Shown: positions 6,073 through 13,476 of the stretch, in pieces | Layout: the number at the start of each line of letters is the position of its first letter | How positions within the stretch are numbered: the first letter of the stretch is position 1 | DNA from: an uncultured Pseudomonadota bacterium | GTDB lineage: Bacteria; Pseudomonadota; Gammaproteobacteria; Burkholderiales; SCOH01 | Length of the DNA stretch: 14,290 nt | NCBI GenBank assembly: GCA_937863215.1 | Contig: CALMFQ010000031.1 | Coordinates: forward strand, 1-14,290 | Reading direction: 5' to 3' | The notes under the pieces: model-generated | The model's input: the letters and a program-made list of their open reading frames with translations, nothing else | The model's database searches: none | What the model was told of the DNA's origin: nothing | Program-made: the position numbers and the translations under genes

Positions 6073-6954
6073 TTATTCCGCGCGGATCAGTGTGCCGACG
6101 CCCTCGTCGGTAAGAATTTCCAGCAGCAGCGCGTGTTCGACCCGGCCGTCGATGATCTGGACTGTGCCGACGCCGTTGCGCACCGCATCGAGGCACGATG
6201 CCAGCTTCGGCAGCATGCCGCCGGAAATGGTGCCTTCGTCGACCAGTGCCTTGATCCTGGTCTCGGTCAGGCCGGTCAGCAGCTTGCCGTCCTTGTCCAG
6301 CACGCCGGGGGTGTTGGTCATCAGGATCAGCTTTTCGGCTTTCAGCGTTTCCGCCAGCTTGCCGGCGACCAGGTCGGCGTTGATGTTGTAGGCCTCGCCA
6401 TTTTCGCCGACGCCGATCGGTGCCACTACCGGAATAAAGTCGCGTGTATCCAGCAGCGATACCAGTTCCGCATCGATCGAGACCACTTCGCCGACCTGGC
6501 CGATGTCGATCTGCCGGTCGTTATCGCCCTGCAGGAACAACTTCTTCGCCTTGATGAAGCCGCCGTCCTTGCCGGTCAGGCCCACGGCACGCCCACCCGC
6601 CTGGTTGATCAGGTTGACGATTTCCTTGTTGACCTGGCCGCCGAGCACCATTTCGACGATGTCCATGGTTTCGCGGTCGGTGACACGCATGCCCTGAATG
6701 AATTCACCCTGCTTGCCGACGCGCGCCAGCAGGTCGTTGATCTGCGGGCCGCCGCCGTGCACTACCACCGGATTCATACCCACCAGCTTCAATAGCACCA
6801 CGTCGCGTGCGAAGCAGTCTTTCAGATGTTCTTCGGTCATGGCGTTGCCGCCGTACTTGATGACGATGGTCTTGTCGTTGAAGCGGCGGATGTAGGGCAG
6901 TGCTTCGGCCAGGGTCGAGGCTTTGTCACGTGCGTTCTGGAGCGAGATGGACAT
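6073..6954 (-). CDS. argB: Acetylglutamate kinase
   Basis: ArgB phosphorylates N-acetyl-L-glutamate with ATP, the second step of arginine synthesis, in the cytoplasm. The 293-residue protein shows the amino acid kinase fold throughout: VIKYGGNAM (K33), VVVHGGGPQIND (G68-G70), GMRVTD, VEMVLGGQVNKEIVNLIN, FIPVVAPIGVGENGEAYNINADLVAG, ILMTNTPGVLD, GGMLPKL and IIDGRVEHALLLEI. The N-terminal helix NARDKASTLAEALPYIRRF, absent from E. coli ArgB, is the feature of the hexameric enzymes that are feedback-inhibited by arginine, so inhibition by arginine is expected. AGGAA at 6961-6965 serves the ATG at 6954. On the minus strand TGTAAAAT (6990-6997) could be an extended -10, but no good -35 goes with it. 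It is transcribed divergently from tetR. Confidence 0.97.
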   Translation of the reverse strand: MSISLQNARDKASTLAEALPYIRRFNDKTIVIKYGGNAMTEEHLKDCFARDVVLLKLVGMNPVVVHGGGPQINDLLARVGKQGEFIQGMRVTDRETMDIVEMVLGGQVNKEIVNLINQAGGRAVGLTGKDGGFIKAKKLFLQGDNDRQIDIGQVGEVVSIDAELVSLLDTRDFIPVVAPIGVGENGEAYNINADLVAGKLAETLKAEKLILMTNTPGVLDKDGKLLTGLTETRIKALVDEGTISGGMLPKLASCLDAVRNGVGTVQIIDGRVEHALLLEILTDEGVGTLIRAE

Positions 6955-7030
6955 GTGCTATTCCTTGTCGGCGGAACGAAAACGCCGCGATTTTACACTT
7001 GAAATTCAATGTCTGTGCTGCCGATTGCGA

Positions 7031-7059
7031 TTGACAGGCTAGAGCATTTTCACTAGATT
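7031..7059 (+). promoter_or_regulatory. Sigma-70 promoter of the tetR-efflux operon
   Basis: A perfect -35 TTGACA (7031-7036), a 17-base spacer and TAGATT (7054-7059; four of six matches) form a good promoter. The predicted start is near 7066, inside the near-palindrome at 7063-7082. That geometry suits repression by a bound dimer. Confidence 0.7.
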
Positions 7060-7062
7060 AAT

Positions 7063-7082
7063 AAATGACTGTTCAGTTATTT
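7063..7082. promoter_or_regulatory. Probable TetR-family operator
   Basis: AAATGACTGTTCAGTTATTT pairs in 8 of 10 positions about its centre (ACTG/CAGT inner arms, AAAT/ATTT outer arms). It begins four bases past the -10 and covers the predicted start site. Position and length fit autorepression by the TetR protein encoded immediately downstream. That this TetR binds it is inference from placement. Confidence 0.6.
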
Positions 7083-7091
7083 GCATCCGAG

Positions 7092-7796
7092 ATGACGCAT
7101 GTTTCCGCCAAGCCAACCGAGTCTGCCGATGGCGCCGCCCGCTGGGTGCGGCGCAAGGAATCGCGGCCGGGCGAAATCCTCGACGCGGCGCTGGCGTTGT
7201 TTGTCGATAAGGGCTACGTCGCCACCAAGATGGAAGACATCGCGCGCAAGGCCGGTGTGACCAAGGGCACGCCCTATCTGTACTTCGCCAACAAGGAAGA
7301 GATTTTCAAGGCGGTGATCTGCGAGGCGATCCTGCCGAATCTGGAGCGCGCCGAACAATTGTCGCGCGCACACGCCGGCGGGGCGTTCCAGCTGATCGAA
7401 CAGGTGCTGTCAAGCTGGTGGGAAGGCATCGCGATGACGCAATTCTGCGGCATCTGCAAGCTGGTGATCGCCGAAGCCGGCAACTTCCCCGATCTGGCGC
7501 AGTTCTTCTACCATGAAGTAGTCGAGCGCGCCGAGCGCCTGATCGAGAGTGCGATTCAATATGGCATCGACAGCGGCGAATTTCGCCGGCTCGATGTGCA
7601 TTACACCATGCGTGTGCTGTTTGCGCCGGCGCTGATGTCGATGATCTGGGATCATTCGCTGGGCAAATGCGAGCAGCACCCGATCGACAAGGTGAGCTTT
7701 TTTGCCTGCTATATCGACTTCCTGCGCCATGGGCTGGCAGCGACGCCGCCACAACAAAACACCAATACAGAGGAGAAACGTCATGCCCAGAGCTGA
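7092..7796 (+). CDS. TetR/AcrR-family transcriptional repressor of the efflux operon
   Basis: The N-terminal domain is a standard TetR helix-turn-helix: EILDAALALFVDKGYVATKMEDIARKAGVTKGTPYLYFANKEE at about residues 28-70, with the recognition region GVTKGTPYLYF. The C-terminal ligand-binding domain diverges, as is usual. It is probably the local repressor of the adaptor-permease-channel genes behind it, released by a pump substrate. Two starts are possible. ATG 7065 (243 residues) lies inside the operator and at or just before the predicted transcription start, so it would need a leaderless message. ATG 7092 (234 residues) is preferred here because it falls after the start site and still leaves a normal N-terminal arm, though its ribosome binding site is poor. 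The 3' end overlaps the adaptor gene by 14 bases, which suggests coupled translation. Confidence 0.9.
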   Translation: MTHVSAKPTESADGAARWVRRKESRPGEILDAALALFVDKGYVATKMEDIARKAGVTKGTPYLYFANKEEIFKAVICEAILPNLERAEQLSRAHAGGAFQLIEQVLSSWWEGIAMTQFCGICKLVIAEAGNFPDLAQFFYHEVVERAERLIESAIQYGIDSGEFRRLDVHYTMRVLFAPALMSMIWDHSLGKCEQHPIDKVSFFACYIDFLRHGLAATPPQQNTNTEEKRHAQS

Positions 7797-8874
7797 ACAC
7801 CGGATGCGCGCCAGCCTGATGCTGCTGGCGGGCGCTGCGCTGCTGGCCGGTTGCGGCGAGAAGCAGGCGCCGCCGGCGGAGATCCGTCCGGTCAAGACGC
7901 AGCTGGTGCGGCTGCAGGCAATGGCCAGCGAATCCAGTTATTCCGGCGAAGTGCGCGCACGTTACGAAACGCGTCTGGCGTTTCGTGTTGGCGGCAAGAT
8001 TACCGGCCGCTATGTCGAGGTCGGGCAGGAGGTCAAATCCGGTCAGGCTCTGGCGCGTCTCGACCCGCAGGATTTGCAGCTGTCGGTAATGGCCAAGCGT
8101 GCGCAGCGCGACGCTGCCAAGGCGGATTTCGAAAAGGCCAAGGCCGATCTGGATCGCTATGCGCATCTACTGGAGCGCAAATTCATCAGCCCGGCCGAAT
8201 TCGACCAGCGTCGCCTGGCTTACGAGGCGGCGCGCTCGCGCTTCGAGCAGGCCGAGGCGCAATTGTCGTTCGACGCCAACCAGGCGGCCTATTCGTCTCT
8301 GGTGGCCGATCATGCCGGCGTGGTGACCAGCGTCGATGCCGAAGTCGGGCAGGTGGTGGCACCGGGGCAGAGCGTGGTACGTGTGGCGCGGCTGGATGAA
8401 AAGGAAGTGCTGGTCAATGTGCCGGAGTCGCGCGTCGAGGAGTTGCGTGCGGTGGAGCAGCCCAAGGTGGTGCTGTGGGCCAATCCGGGCAAGGTGTACC
8501 GTGGCAGGCTGCGTGAAATCGCGCCGGATGCCGATCGGCTCACCCGTACCTATGCGGCCAAGATCAGCATCATCGATGCGGATAATCTGGTGCGCCTGGG
8601 GATGACCGCCAATGTATTGCTCGGCGAAGTCGGCAAATCCAGCGCCGCACGCCTGCCACTGGCGGCACTGATCCAGCGCGGCAAGCAGCCGCAGGTGTGG
8701 GTGGTCGATCCGAAGTCGGGCAAGGTGCGCACCCTGCCGGTCAAGGTGGGCGATTACATCGATAATGACGTGATGATCCTGTCCGGGTTGCAAAACGGCA
8801 TGCGCGTGGTGACCGCCGGGGCGACATTGCTGTTCGAAGGGCAGCAGGTGAAATTGATGGATGGGGCCAACTGA
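7783..8874 (+). CDS. RND efflux periplasmic adaptor (membrane fusion lipoprotein)
   Basis: This 363-residue HlyD/AcrA-type adaptor links the inner-membrane RND pump to the outer-membrane channel. The N-terminus is a lipoprotein signal with lipobox LLAG-C (Cys24), so it should be lipid-anchored facing the periplasm. Next come the first half of the lipoyl/barrel-sandwich domain (YSGEVRARYETRLAFRVGGK, VEVGQEVKSGQALARLDPQD), a coiled-coil hairpin (about residues 103-160, AKRAQRDAAKADFEKAKADL onward) and the second lipoyl half (DHAGVVTSVDAEVGQVVAPG). Beta-barrel and membrane-proximal domains follow to the end. AGGAG seven bases before ATG 7783 fixes the start. The open frame further upstream (to 7702) lies inside tetR and is not the signal peptide. 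The gene's TGA overlaps the next gene's ATG (TGATG). Confidence 0.95.
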   Translation: MPRAEHRMRASLMLLAGAALLAGCGEKQAPPAEIRPVKTQLVRLQAMASESSYSGEVRARYETRLAFRVGGKITGRYVEVGQEVKSGQALARLDPQDLQLSVMAKRAQRDAAKADFEKAKADLDRYAHLLERKFISPAEFDQRRLAYEAARSRFEQAEAQLSFDANQAAYSSLVADHAGVVTSVDAEVGQVVAPGQSVVRVARLDEKEVLVNVPESRVEELRAVEQPKVVLWANPGKVYRGRLREIAPDADRLTRTYAAKISIIDADNLVRLGMTANVLLGEVGKSSAARLPLAALIQRGKQPQVWVVDPKSGKVRTLPVKVGDYIDNDVMILSGLQNGMRVVTAGATLLFEGQQVKLMDGAN

Positions 8875-11800
8875 TGAAGGGCCTCAATCTGTCCGAGTGG
8901 GCGCTGAAACATCAGCCGCTGACGCAGTTCCTGATTGTGGTGGTGGCACTGTTCGGCATTTTCTCCTATCGCCATCTGGGGCAGGCAGAAGATCCGGCAT
9001 TTACCTTCCGCACCATGATGATTACCGTGGTCTGGCCCGGCGCATCGACGCGCGAGATCGAGCAGCAGGTGACCGACAGGATTGAGCGCAAGCTGCAGGA
9101 AACGCCGGGACTGGATCATTTGAGCAGCTATTCCGTACCGGGCCGGGCGACGATTCTGGTCGATCTGCACGACGATGTGAATCCGAAAAAGGTACCGGAA
9201 ACCTGGTACCAGGTACGCAAGAAAATCAGCGATATCCAGCTGACTCTGCCGGCTGGAGTGGTGGGGCCGTTCTACAACGACGAATTCGGCGATACCTTCG
9301 GTAACGTTTACGCTTTCACCGCCGATGGCTTTTCCTATGCCGAGCTGAAAGATTACGTCGATGCCGCGCGCCAGAGCATGCTCAAGGTGCCGGATGTGGC
9401 GAAAGTCGAGGTACTGGGGGTGCAGGACGAGAAAATCTACGTCGAAATCGCTCCGTCCAAGATCGCTACGCTTGGCATCGACCCCGGCCTGATCATGGGG
9501 GCGCTGCAGGCGCAGAATATCCTGATGCCGTCCGGTTTCGTCAATTCGGCATCCGACCGCGTGTATCTGCGCGTCAGCGGCGATTTTTCCAGTGTCGACA
9601 ACATCCGCAACGTCGGCATTTCGGCACAGGGACGCATGTTCCGTCTCGGCGATATCGCCAAGGTGTATCGCGGCTATTCCGATCCGGCCGACCCGGCGAT
9701 GCGTTTTAACGGCAAACCGGCGCTGGGCCTGGCGATTTCGATGCAGACCGGTGGCGATATCATCGAGCTGGGCAAGAATCTGGAAAAGCAGATCCATGAC
9801 ATCCGCGGCAAGATGCCGGTTGGCGTCGAGATTTTCAAAATCCACGATCAGCCGTCGGTGGTGAAAACCTCGATCAGCGAATTCGTGCGCACGCTGGCGG
9901 AAGCCGTGATCATCGTGCTGGTGGTGAGCTTCTGGAGCCTCGGGCTGCGCACCGGCGCCGTGGTGGCGCTGGCGATCCCGCTGGTGCTGGCGATGACTTT
10001 CGTCGCGATGGATATTTTCCATATCGATCTGCAGAAGATTTCGCTCGGTGCACTGATCATTGCGCTGGGGCTGCTGGTCGACGATGCCATCATCGCGGTG
10101 GAAATGATGGTGCTGAAACTGGAGCAGGGCTGGGACAAATTCCGCGCTGCCACATTTGCCTATACCTCGACCGCAATGCCGATGCTGACCGGTACGCTGA
10201 TCACCGTTGCCGGCTTCCTGCCGGTCGGGCTGGCGCAGTCGGCGGCGGGGGAATATACGTTTTCGATGTTCGCCGTGGTGTCGTTCGCACTGATCGCATC
10301 GTGGTTTGTTGCGGTGCTGTTCACTCCGTATCTGGGCTACCGCATTCTGCGCAGCAATGCGGCTGCAGCCGATGCCCATGCGCACGATGCCGTGTTCGAT
10401 AAGCCGTTCTACCGGCGTTTCCGCTTGCTGGTGGAGTGGTGCGTGCGCTTCCGCTGGGCGGTGATCGCCGCTACCGCCGCGCTGTTCCTGGCGTCGTTGT
10501 ATGCATTCCAGTTCGTGCAACAGCAGTTTTTCCCGGCATCGACCCGGCCGGAGCTGGTGGTCGGCATGTGGTTGCCGCAGGGCTCGTCGGAACGCGCCAC
10601 GGCGCAGGAAGTCATGCGTCTGGAAAAAGCCATCGGCAAGGACCCGGACCTCGACAACATGGTTGCCTATATCGGCTCGTCGTCGGCGCGTTTCGTGCTG
10701 GTGCTGGACCAGCCGCCGCCGGCACCGCATTTTGCCCAGGTGGTGTTGACCGCCAAGACCACCGAAGGGCGTGAGCGGCTGATTGAACGTTTGCGCGGCC
10801 TGTTTGCCAAACAGTTTCCGCAAGTGCTGTCGCATGTCTCGCGTCTGCCGAATGGCCCGCCGGTCGGGTTTCCGGTGCAGTTCCGCGTGATCGGCGACGA
10901 CCCGGCGGTACTGCGCAAGTATGCGGTCGAAGTTGCGGAAGTCATGCGCAAGAATCCGTATACCCGCGACGTGAACCTGAACTGGAACGATATGTCCAAG
11001 AGCATGCGTCTGGATATCGATCAGGACAAGGCGCGCGCGCTGGGAGTGAATACCCAGAATCTGGCGCAGTCGCTGTCGGCGCTGCTCAACGGTGTGCCGA
11101 TTACGCAAATGCGCGAGAAGGACAAGCTGATCGACATCGTGCTGCGCGCCACGCGCGACGGGCAGACCACCAGTCTGGGCAATTTGAAGGATATCAACGT
11201 CTACACTGCCAACGGCCGCTATGTGCCGCTGTCGCAGATTGCCAACATCCGCTTCGAGATGGAGGAAGCAGGTCTGTGGCGGCGTAACCGGGTGCCGGAG
11301 ATTGTCGCGCGGGCGGAAATTCCGGATACCATCCAGGCGCCGACGGTAACCTCGATGATCAATCCGCAGCTGGATGCGATTCGTGCCCGTCTGCCGGCAG
11401 GTTACAAGATCGAGATCGGTGGCGCGCAGGAGTCGAGCAGCAAGTCGCAGGCATCGATCAATGCGGTAATGCCGCTGACGTTGCTGGTGGTGACCACGCT
11501 GCTGATGCTGCAATTGCAAAGTTTCTCGCGCACCCTGCTGGTGTTGCTGACCGCGCCGCTGGGCGTCATCGGCGTCGCCGCTGCGCTGCTGATCGGCAAT
11601 CAGCCGTTTGGCTTCGTGGCGATGCTTGGGGTGATCGCGCTGGCGGGCATGATCATGCGCAATTCGGTGATCCTGGTCGACCAGATCCGCCAGGATATCG
11701 AATCCGGCCTGCATCCGTGGAATGCGGTAATCGAATCGACGGTGCGGCGTTTCCGCCCGATCGTACTGACCGCGGCGGCAGCGGTGCTAGGCATGATTCC

Positions 11801-11933
11801 GCTCTGGCGCAGCACTTTTTACGGGCCGATGGCGGTGGCCATCACCGGCGGCCTGCTGGTGGCAACGGCTTTGACCTTGCTGTTCGTTCCGGCGTTGTAC
11901 GCGGCGTGGTTCCGCGTCAATAAACCGACATGA
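8874..11933 (+). CDS. RND-family efflux permease
   Basis: This 1019-residue inner-membrane proton-driven pump has the RND layout: a first membrane helix (FLIVVVALFGIFSY), a large periplasmic porter loop, helices 2-6, a second large loop after the helix near residue 530, and helices 8-12. The proton-relay acids are in LGLLVDDAIIAVEMM as D403-D404, matching AcrB D407/D408. The position of AcrB Lys940 appears to hold arginine (R929, in LAGMIMRNSVILVDQI). The opening NLSEWALKHQ and the EDPAFTFRTMMITVVWPGAS stretch are more like the TriC/MexK/VexF-type branch than AcrB itself. That suggests drug, biocide or solvent-type substrates, but substrates cannot be read from sequence. Translation is coupled to the adaptor gene by TGATG. 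A TolC-type gene follows 49 bases later, which makes the locus a complete tripartite pump. Confidence 0.95.
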   Translation: MKGLNLSEWALKHQPLTQFLIVVVALFGIFSYRHLGQAEDPAFTFRTMMITVVWPGASTREIEQQVTDRIERKLQETPGLDHLSSYSVPGRATILVDLHDDVNPKKVPETWYQVRKKISDIQLTLPAGVVGPFYNDEFGDTFGNVYAFTADGFSYAELKDYVDAARQSMLKVPDVAKVEVLGVQDEKIYVEIAPSKIATLGIDPGLIMGALQAQNILMPSGFVNSASDRVYLRVSGDFSSVDNIRNVGISAQGRMFRLGDIAKVYRGYSDPADPAMRFNGKPALGLAISMQTGGDIIELGKNLEKQIHDIRGKMPVGVEIFKIHDQPSVVKTSISEFVRTLAEAVIIVLVVSFWSLGLRTGAVVALAIPLVLAMTFVAMDIFHIDLQKISLGALIIALGLLVDDAIIAVEMMVLKLEQGWDKFRAATFAYTSTAMPMLTGTLITVAGFLPVGLAQSAAGEYTFSMFAVVSFALIASWFVAVLFTPYLGYRILRSNAAAADAHAHDAVFDKPFYRRFRLLVEWCVRFRWAVIAATAALFLASLYAFQFVQQQFFPASTRPELVVGMWLPQGSSERATAQEVMRLEKAIGKDPDLDNMVAYIGSSSARFVLVLDQPPPAPHFAQVVLTAKTTEGRERLIERLRGLFAKQFPQVLSHVSRLPNGPPVGFPVQFRVIGDDPAVLRKYAVEVAEVMRKNPYTRDVNLNWNDMSKSMRLDIDQDKARALGVNTQNLAQSLSALLNGVPITQMREKDKLIDIVLRATRDGQTTSLGNLKDINVYTANGRYVPLSQIANIRFEMEEAGLWRRNRVPEIVARAEIPDTIQAPTVTSMINPQLDAIRARLPAGYKIEIGGAQESSSKSQASINAVMPLTLLVVTTLLMLQLQSFSRTLLVLLTAPLGVIGVAAALLIGNQPFGFVAMLGVIALAGMIMRNSVILVDQIRQDIESGLHPWNAVIESTVRRFRPIVLTAAAAVLGMIPLWRSTFYGPMAVAITGGLLVATALTLLFVPALYAAWFRVNKPT

Positions 11934-11982
11934 GCAGCGACCGAATGACGACAGTATCGATGGCAGTGACCAGGAAGACTCA

Positions 11983-13347
11983 ATGAAAACATCTCCTTTC
12001 CAAATCAGGCTGATTGCCGGCGCGTTGGCTGCACTGGCGACAATTCCGGCGGCGTGGGCCGACGATCTGCTGAGCGTGTATCGCGAGGCGCAGAGCAACG
12101 ACGCGACATTTGCTGCCGCGCGCTTTGCGCTGGAAGCAGGGCGCGAACAGATCAACCAGGCCAAGTCGCAGCTGCTGCCGTCGGTGGGGTTGGCGGCAAA
12201 AGCCAACCAGATCGTTGGCGCCTACGACCCGGGCCATGCAGAGCCGATGCTCGGCATCGCCAAGCGCAACTATCACGGCACCAGCAGCAACCTGGCAGTG
12301 CAGGCCACGCAGCCCTTGTACCGGCCGCAGAACAATGTGGTCGTGGATCAGGCGAATTCGGCGGTAAGCCTGGCCGAATTACAATACAAAGGTGCCGAAC
12401 AGCAATTGATCCTGCGTGTGGCGCAAGCGTATCTGGACGTGCTGCAGGCGCGCGATGCGGTGACTACCGCCACGGCGCAGAAAGAGGCATTTTCCGAGCA
12501 GCTGGCGCAGGCGAAAAAGCGCTTCCAGGTCGGCGTGGCCACCATTACCGATACCTATGAGGCGCAGTCGCGCTACGACCTGACCTCGGCGCAGGAAATC
12601 GCCGCGCGCAACGATCTGATCATCAAGACCAATGCGCTGACCCAGCTGACCGGCAAGCAGCCCGGCTGGCTCGCCAGTGTCGATCCGAAAATGAAGCCAC
12701 AGCAGCCGTCGCCGGCCAGCCTCGATAGCTGGCTGCAAAAGGCGTTGTCCAGCAACGTGCAACTGCAGGCACAGGCCGAGCAGGAAAAGGTCGCGCGTTA
12801 CGAAGTGCAGCGCAACAAGGACGCGCACAAGCCGACGCTGGATCTGGTCGGCAGCGTCGGCAATACCTGGGACATGAACGGCATTGCCAAGAATGGCGGC
12901 ACCGATCAGACGCGCAACGGCAGCATCGGCCTGCAATTCTCGATGCCGCTGTATACCGGTGGCGGCCTGAGCTCCAAGGATCGCGAAGCGGCGGCCAAGT
13001 ACGAGCAGGCAAAAATGGAAACCGAGGCCAAGCGGCGCGAAATCGAGCAGCAGACCAAATCGGCGTACCTCGGCATGACTAACGGCGCGGCGCAGGTCAA
13101 TGCGCTGGAACAGGCGCTGGTATCGAGCCAGAGCCAGCTCGATGCGACCAAAACCGGCCAGCAGGTTGGCGTGCGTACCAACGTCGATGTGCTGAATGCG
13201 CAGCAGCAGTTTTACGAATCCCGCCTCAACCTGCAGAAGGCACGCTATGCCTATCTGCTGGCATCGCTGCAGCTGGCTGCAGCGGCAGGGGAGCTGAGCG
13301 ACAGCCATCTGCAGGCGATCAACGGCCAACTGGTGGCCAAGCAGTAA
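11983..13347 (+). CDS. TolC-family outer membrane efflux channel
   Basis: This 454-residue protein has a Sec signal peptide (cleavage probably after Ala26, ...IPAAWA-DD) and two internally repeated halves of the outer membrane efflux protein fold. Each half has long heptad-rich helices (LEAGREQINQAKSQLLPSV, LILRVAQAYLDVLQARDAV, RFQVGVATITDTYEAQSRYD in half one; TKSAYLGMTNGAAQVNALEQ and QQVGVRTNVDVLNAQQQFYE in half two). The beta-strand segments are FSMPLYTGGGLSS and LAVQATQPLYRPQ. The DLLSVYREAQSND start and the overall length are those of TolC/type I secretion channels rather than of the OprM lipoprotein type; no lipobox cysteine is present. AGGAAG lies a few bases ahead of the ATG. It is the last gene of the tetR-pump operon, so it probably serves that pump, though it could also serve type I secretion. 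Confidence 0.94.
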   Translation: MKTSPFQIRLIAGALAALATIPAAWADDLLSVYREAQSNDATFAAARFALEAGREQINQAKSQLLPSVGLAAKANQIVGAYDPGHAEPMLGIAKRNYHGTSSNLAVQATQPLYRPQNNVVVDQANSAVSLAELQYKGAEQQLILRVAQAYLDVLQARDAVTTATAQKEAFSEQLAQAKKRFQVGVATITDTYEAQSRYDLTSAQEIAARNDLIIKTNALTQLTGKQPGWLASVDPKMKPQQPSPASLDSWLQKALSSNVQLQAQAEQEKVARYEVQRNKDAHKPTLDLVGSVGNTWDMNGIAKNGGTDQTRNGSIGLQFSMPLYTGGGLSSKDREAAAKYEQAKMETEAKRREIEQQTKSAYLGMTNGAAQVNALEQALVSSQSQLDATKTGQQVGVRTNVDVLNAQQQFYESRLNLQKARYAYLLASLQLAAAAGELSDSHLQAINGQLVAKQ

Positions 13348-13370
13348 CCCCGCACCGCTCGATGCGCAGC

Positions 13371-13394
13371 AAAGCCCGGCATGCCGGGCTTTTT
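13371..13394 (+). terminator. Rho-independent terminator of the efflux operon
   Basis: A perfect 22-base palindrome (13371-13392, arm AAAGCCCGGCA) gives a strong GC-rich stem that runs into TTTTTGTTTGT. It lies 24 bases after the tolC-like stop. Confidence 0.92.
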
Positions 13395-13434
13395 GTTTGT
13401 GCAGCCGATTCGCGCGCGGCGGCGCATTGCAGGC

Positions 13435-13440
13435 TATAAA
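13435..13440 (+). promoter_or_regulatory. Possible -10 element for the CHASE2 gene
   Basis: TATAAA lies 36 bases before the CHASE2 ATG, between the efflux terminator and the gene. No -35 resembling TTGACA stands 16-18 bases upstream (the region is GC-repeat-like), so this is weak. Confidence 0.3.
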
Positions 13441-13476
13441 GACACAATGCCGATCTGGCCATTCATCTGGTAAAGC

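Noticed and set aside
6955..7030. argB promoter with extended -10 TGTAAAAT (minus strand, 6990-6997)
   Set aside because: No acceptable -35 at the right distance, so it is mentioned only in the argB entry.
7702..7782. N-terminal extension of the adaptor gene from 7702
   Set aside because: ATG 7783 has a good AGGAG and is followed directly by a lipoprotein signal; the extension lies inside tetR.
8754..11714. A 986-codon open frame on the minus strand, opposite the RND permease
   Set aside because: The plus-strand protein is an unmistakable RND pump. The antisense product is a His/Arg/Gln/Asp-rich string with no domain, as expected from the complement of GC-rich codon usage.
12379..13329. A 316-codon minus-strand frame opposite the TolC-type gene
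   Set aside because: It lies antisense to a clear outer membrane channel gene and has no domain signature.
13447..13473. Eight-codon frame MPIWPFIW before the CHASE2 gene, as a leader peptide
   Set aside because: There is no ribosome binding site, no attenuator hairpin and no link to tryptophan metabolism; it is likely chance.
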